Below the pieces are notes generated by a model. It had not been told where the DNA came from. It saw only the letters and a program-made list of their open reading frames with translations, and searched no databases. Below are positions 3,978 through 5,374 of a stretch of 5,374 nucleotides of DNA, one piece after another. The DNA is taken from the NCBI GenBank assembly GCA_014379815.1, contig JACMLA010000859.1:1-5374 (forward strand), given 5' to 3'. Source of the stretch: Bryobacteraceae bacterium (GTDB taxonomy: Bacteria; Acidobacteriota; Terriglobia; Bryobacterales; Bryobacteraceae). Each line of letters starts with the position of its first letter. Position 1 is the stretch's first letter. The position numbers and the translations under genes are program-made.

Positions 3978-5374
3978 ATGCGGTTTTACCTATGTATTCT
4001 GGCAACGTTTGCCTGTCTCCCGTCAACTGCCGACCCGCTCTTTTCCGTTCGTCTTCTTTCGCCTCTCACAACAGGCTCTCTGCGGCCCGGAGCAGTCTTT
4101 GAAACCGTAGTGATCTCTCCCGCGATCACCTCATCGGGTATCTTGATCCCTGCTGGAAGTCTCGTCCGGGGCCGTGTGTTACACGCTCGCAGCGTCGGTC
4201 TTGGTTTCCGCCGCGAACGAGCCCAGCTCGACTTAGATTTCTTCGAGTACCAGTTACCGGATGGTACTGTCGTACCCTGCACAGCCCAGGTAAGGGACGT
4301 CGATAACAGTCGCGAGTCTGTTAGCCCAACCGGAGTGATTCGGGGCGTTCTTGCAGCAGGAGGGCCGCCAGGTTTTGCACGAGGCATTTGGCGTATGCCG
4401 GCTACCGCGGTCTTACACCGGCCTTCCACACGGCTCACGGGAATCGGAACTGGGATATTCACCCGCTCAGGATTTGGGCCTCCCTGTACTACGGGCCTAA
4501 TCGCGCTCCGGTGGATCGCATTCCGCTTTCCAGATCCTGAGATTCACTATCCAGCTGGGACGGAGCTGACCCTCACGCTCACATCAACGGCAGACCCTGC
4601 TCCCTTTGTCGATTCGATAGACGAGGCTGCTGGCGAGTGGGAGAATCTCGGCACGTTCCCGCGCGAGATCCGACGGAGTAATCAGAAGACCGCCGACGAC
4701 ATCATCAACGTCAGCTTCCGCGGCTCGCTGAAGCAGTTGCACGATGCATTTACCTCCGCAGGCTGGACTACCGCTGACCCAATCAATCGCCGGACGTTCG
4801 TCAAGATGTACAAGGCCTGGGTCGGAATGAAAGGTTACGCCAATGCTCCGGTATCGAAGCTGTACTACGAAGGCCGTGAACCAGATGTCGTGTTTCAAAA
4901 GAGCCTGAACACCGTAGCCCGGCGGCACCATATTCGCCTGTGGCGACTACCGAACAGTGACAACCTCTGGCTCGGTGCGGCAACTCATGACACCGGCGTA
5001 ACGTTCGATTTTGGGCCGCAGATGCTAACCCATCGCATCGATCCAGCAGTTGATAAAGAACGAACAAAGATATGGAACGACCTTGCATTTGCAGGTTGTA
5101 TCAAAAGTGCTGCCTATGCGTCGGTGCCGTCACTGACGAACCTCAGTCGGGCGATTGAAACAGACGGCCGCGTGCTGCATTTAAATATCGGGACTTGCAT
5201 CACCCGTTGGCCCACCACCGTCGCATCCTTGCGACGCGGTAAGTGGTATCGCTGTCTCGCTCGCCGATTCAGCCTCGAGACGCGACACTACATTCTTAGA
5301 GACAATGCGTTCTACTGGACCTTTCGGGCCGTCCGGGCCGCGCAGATCCAACTTACCAGACGTGGCAAGTTACC
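3978..5374 (+). CDS. secreted LssY_C-domain protein (open at the right edge)
   Basis: A reading frame open for 465 codons from ATG 3978 to the window end with no stop. It starts with a Sec signal peptide (MRFYLCILATFACLPSTA, residues 1-18). Residues about 20-110 form a beta-rich domain: SVRLLSPL, RPGAVF, ILIPAGSLVRGRVLHA, GFRRERAQLDLDF, LPDGTVVP, the same order of motifs as in the PEGA-domain protein of this window. Residues 110-205 are variable and Gly/Thr/Pro-rich, then LTLTLTSTAD. Residues about 211-450 match the LssY C-terminal domain (PF14067): VSFRGSLKQLHDAF (245-258), AGWTTADP, MKGYANAPVSKLYYEGREPD (284-303), HHIRLWR, WLGAATHDTGVTF (331-343), HRIDPAVDKER (352-362) and NDLAFAGC (367-374). 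The biochemical role of LssY_C is not established; it occurs alone or behind membrane phosphatase/DedA-like parts, but here it is an exported soluble form. An upstream in-frame stop at 3957 limits the start. Confidence 0.88.
   Translation, partial: MRFYLCILATFACLPSTADPLFSVRLLSPLTTGSLRPGAVFETVVISPAITSSGILIPAGSLVRGRVLHARSVGLGFRRERAQLDLDFFEYQLPDGTVVPCTAQVRDVDNSRESVSPTGVIRGVLAAGGPPGFARGIWRMPATAVLHRPSTRLTGIGTGIFTRSGFGPPCTTGLIALRWIAFRFPDPEIHYPAGTELTLTLTSTADPAPFVDSIDEAAGEWENLGTFPREIRRSNQKTADDIINVSFRGSLKQLHDAFTSAGWTTADPINRRTFVKMYKAWVGMKGYANAPVSKLYYEGREPDVVFQKSLNTVARRHHIRLWRLPNSDNLWLGAATHDTGVTFDFGPQMLTHRIDPAVDKERTKIWNDLAFAGCIKSAAYASVPSLTNLSRAIETDGRVLHLNIGTCITRWPTTVASLRRGKWYRCLARRFSLETRHYILRDNAFYWTFRAVRAAQIQLTRRGKL

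Noticed and set aside
3943..4026. A 28-codon N-terminal extension of the small secreted protein starting at ATG 4026.
   Set aside because: It would place hydrophilic residues before a clean signal peptide, would overlap the start of the LssY_C gene on the other strand, and has no supporting ribosome binding site. The GTG at 3942 with a -10 box upstream fits better.
3986..4462. A 158-codon minus-strand ORF antisense to the LssY_C gene.
   Set aside because: Its product is low-complexity and rich in Arg, Pro and Thr with no recognisable domain. The plus strand here encodes a signal peptide and a structured domain continuous with LssY_C.
1..5374. tRNA, rRNA, CRISPR array, insertion sequence or prophage signals.
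   Set aside because: I saw no tRNA-like cloverleaf, no regularly spaced repeats, no transposase or integrase sequence and no terminal inverted repeats; the space is nearly all taken by ordinary coding frames.

Overview
The window is a gene-dense piece of a bacterial chromosome with six protein genes on both strands, one extra small ORF, and no RNA genes, CRISPR arrays or insertion sequences that I can recognise. Several proteins are of kinds I associate with Acidobacteriota, perhaps the Bryobacter/Solibacter side: a secreted LssY_C protein, a secreted barrel-plus-PEGA protein, a small secreted protein carrying an SDAACG motif, and a Tat-exported sulfatase. This placement is inference from protein style; there is no marker gene.

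Left part, minus strand (read right to left): a 41-codon ORF (1447-1572), an ABC-2 export permease of the Wzm/KpsM type (586-1392) and the N-terminal 190 codons of a Tat-exported sulfatase that runs off the left edge (1-572). Permease and sulfatase are 13 bases apart and are probably cotranscribed. The ATP-binding partner that the permease needs is not next to it.

Middle: a rho-independent terminator (1641-1665) closes a secreted PEGA-domain protein on the minus strand (1673-2542, TTG start with a strong Shine-Dalgarno). Diverging from it is a tandem GNAT acetyltransferase (2658-3623), whose TATAAT box sits only six bases before its ATG, so its mRNA is probably leaderless. The GNAT gene meets a small secreted Cys-containing protein (3625-3942, minus strand, GTG start) tail to tail with one base between the stop codons.

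Right part, plus strand: a long gene (3978 to beyond 5374) that is open to the window edge encodes a secreted protein with a signal peptide, a beta-barrel-like N-terminal domain and an LssY_C domain. It diverges from the small secreted protein across only 35 bases that hold both -10 boxes.

Taken together, the window is rich in envelope and secreted functions (export permease, Tat sulfatase, three Sec-type secreted proteins). Two of the secreted proteins, the PEGA protein and the LssY_C protein, appear to share the same N-terminal barrel domain. Three of the seven start codons are not ATG, and three promoter/start pairs have little or no 5' leader. I see no compact, obviously new multi-gene system. 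The most unusual points are the leaderless or near-leaderless starts, the shared barrel domain, and the pairing of an orphan export permease with a sulfatase.
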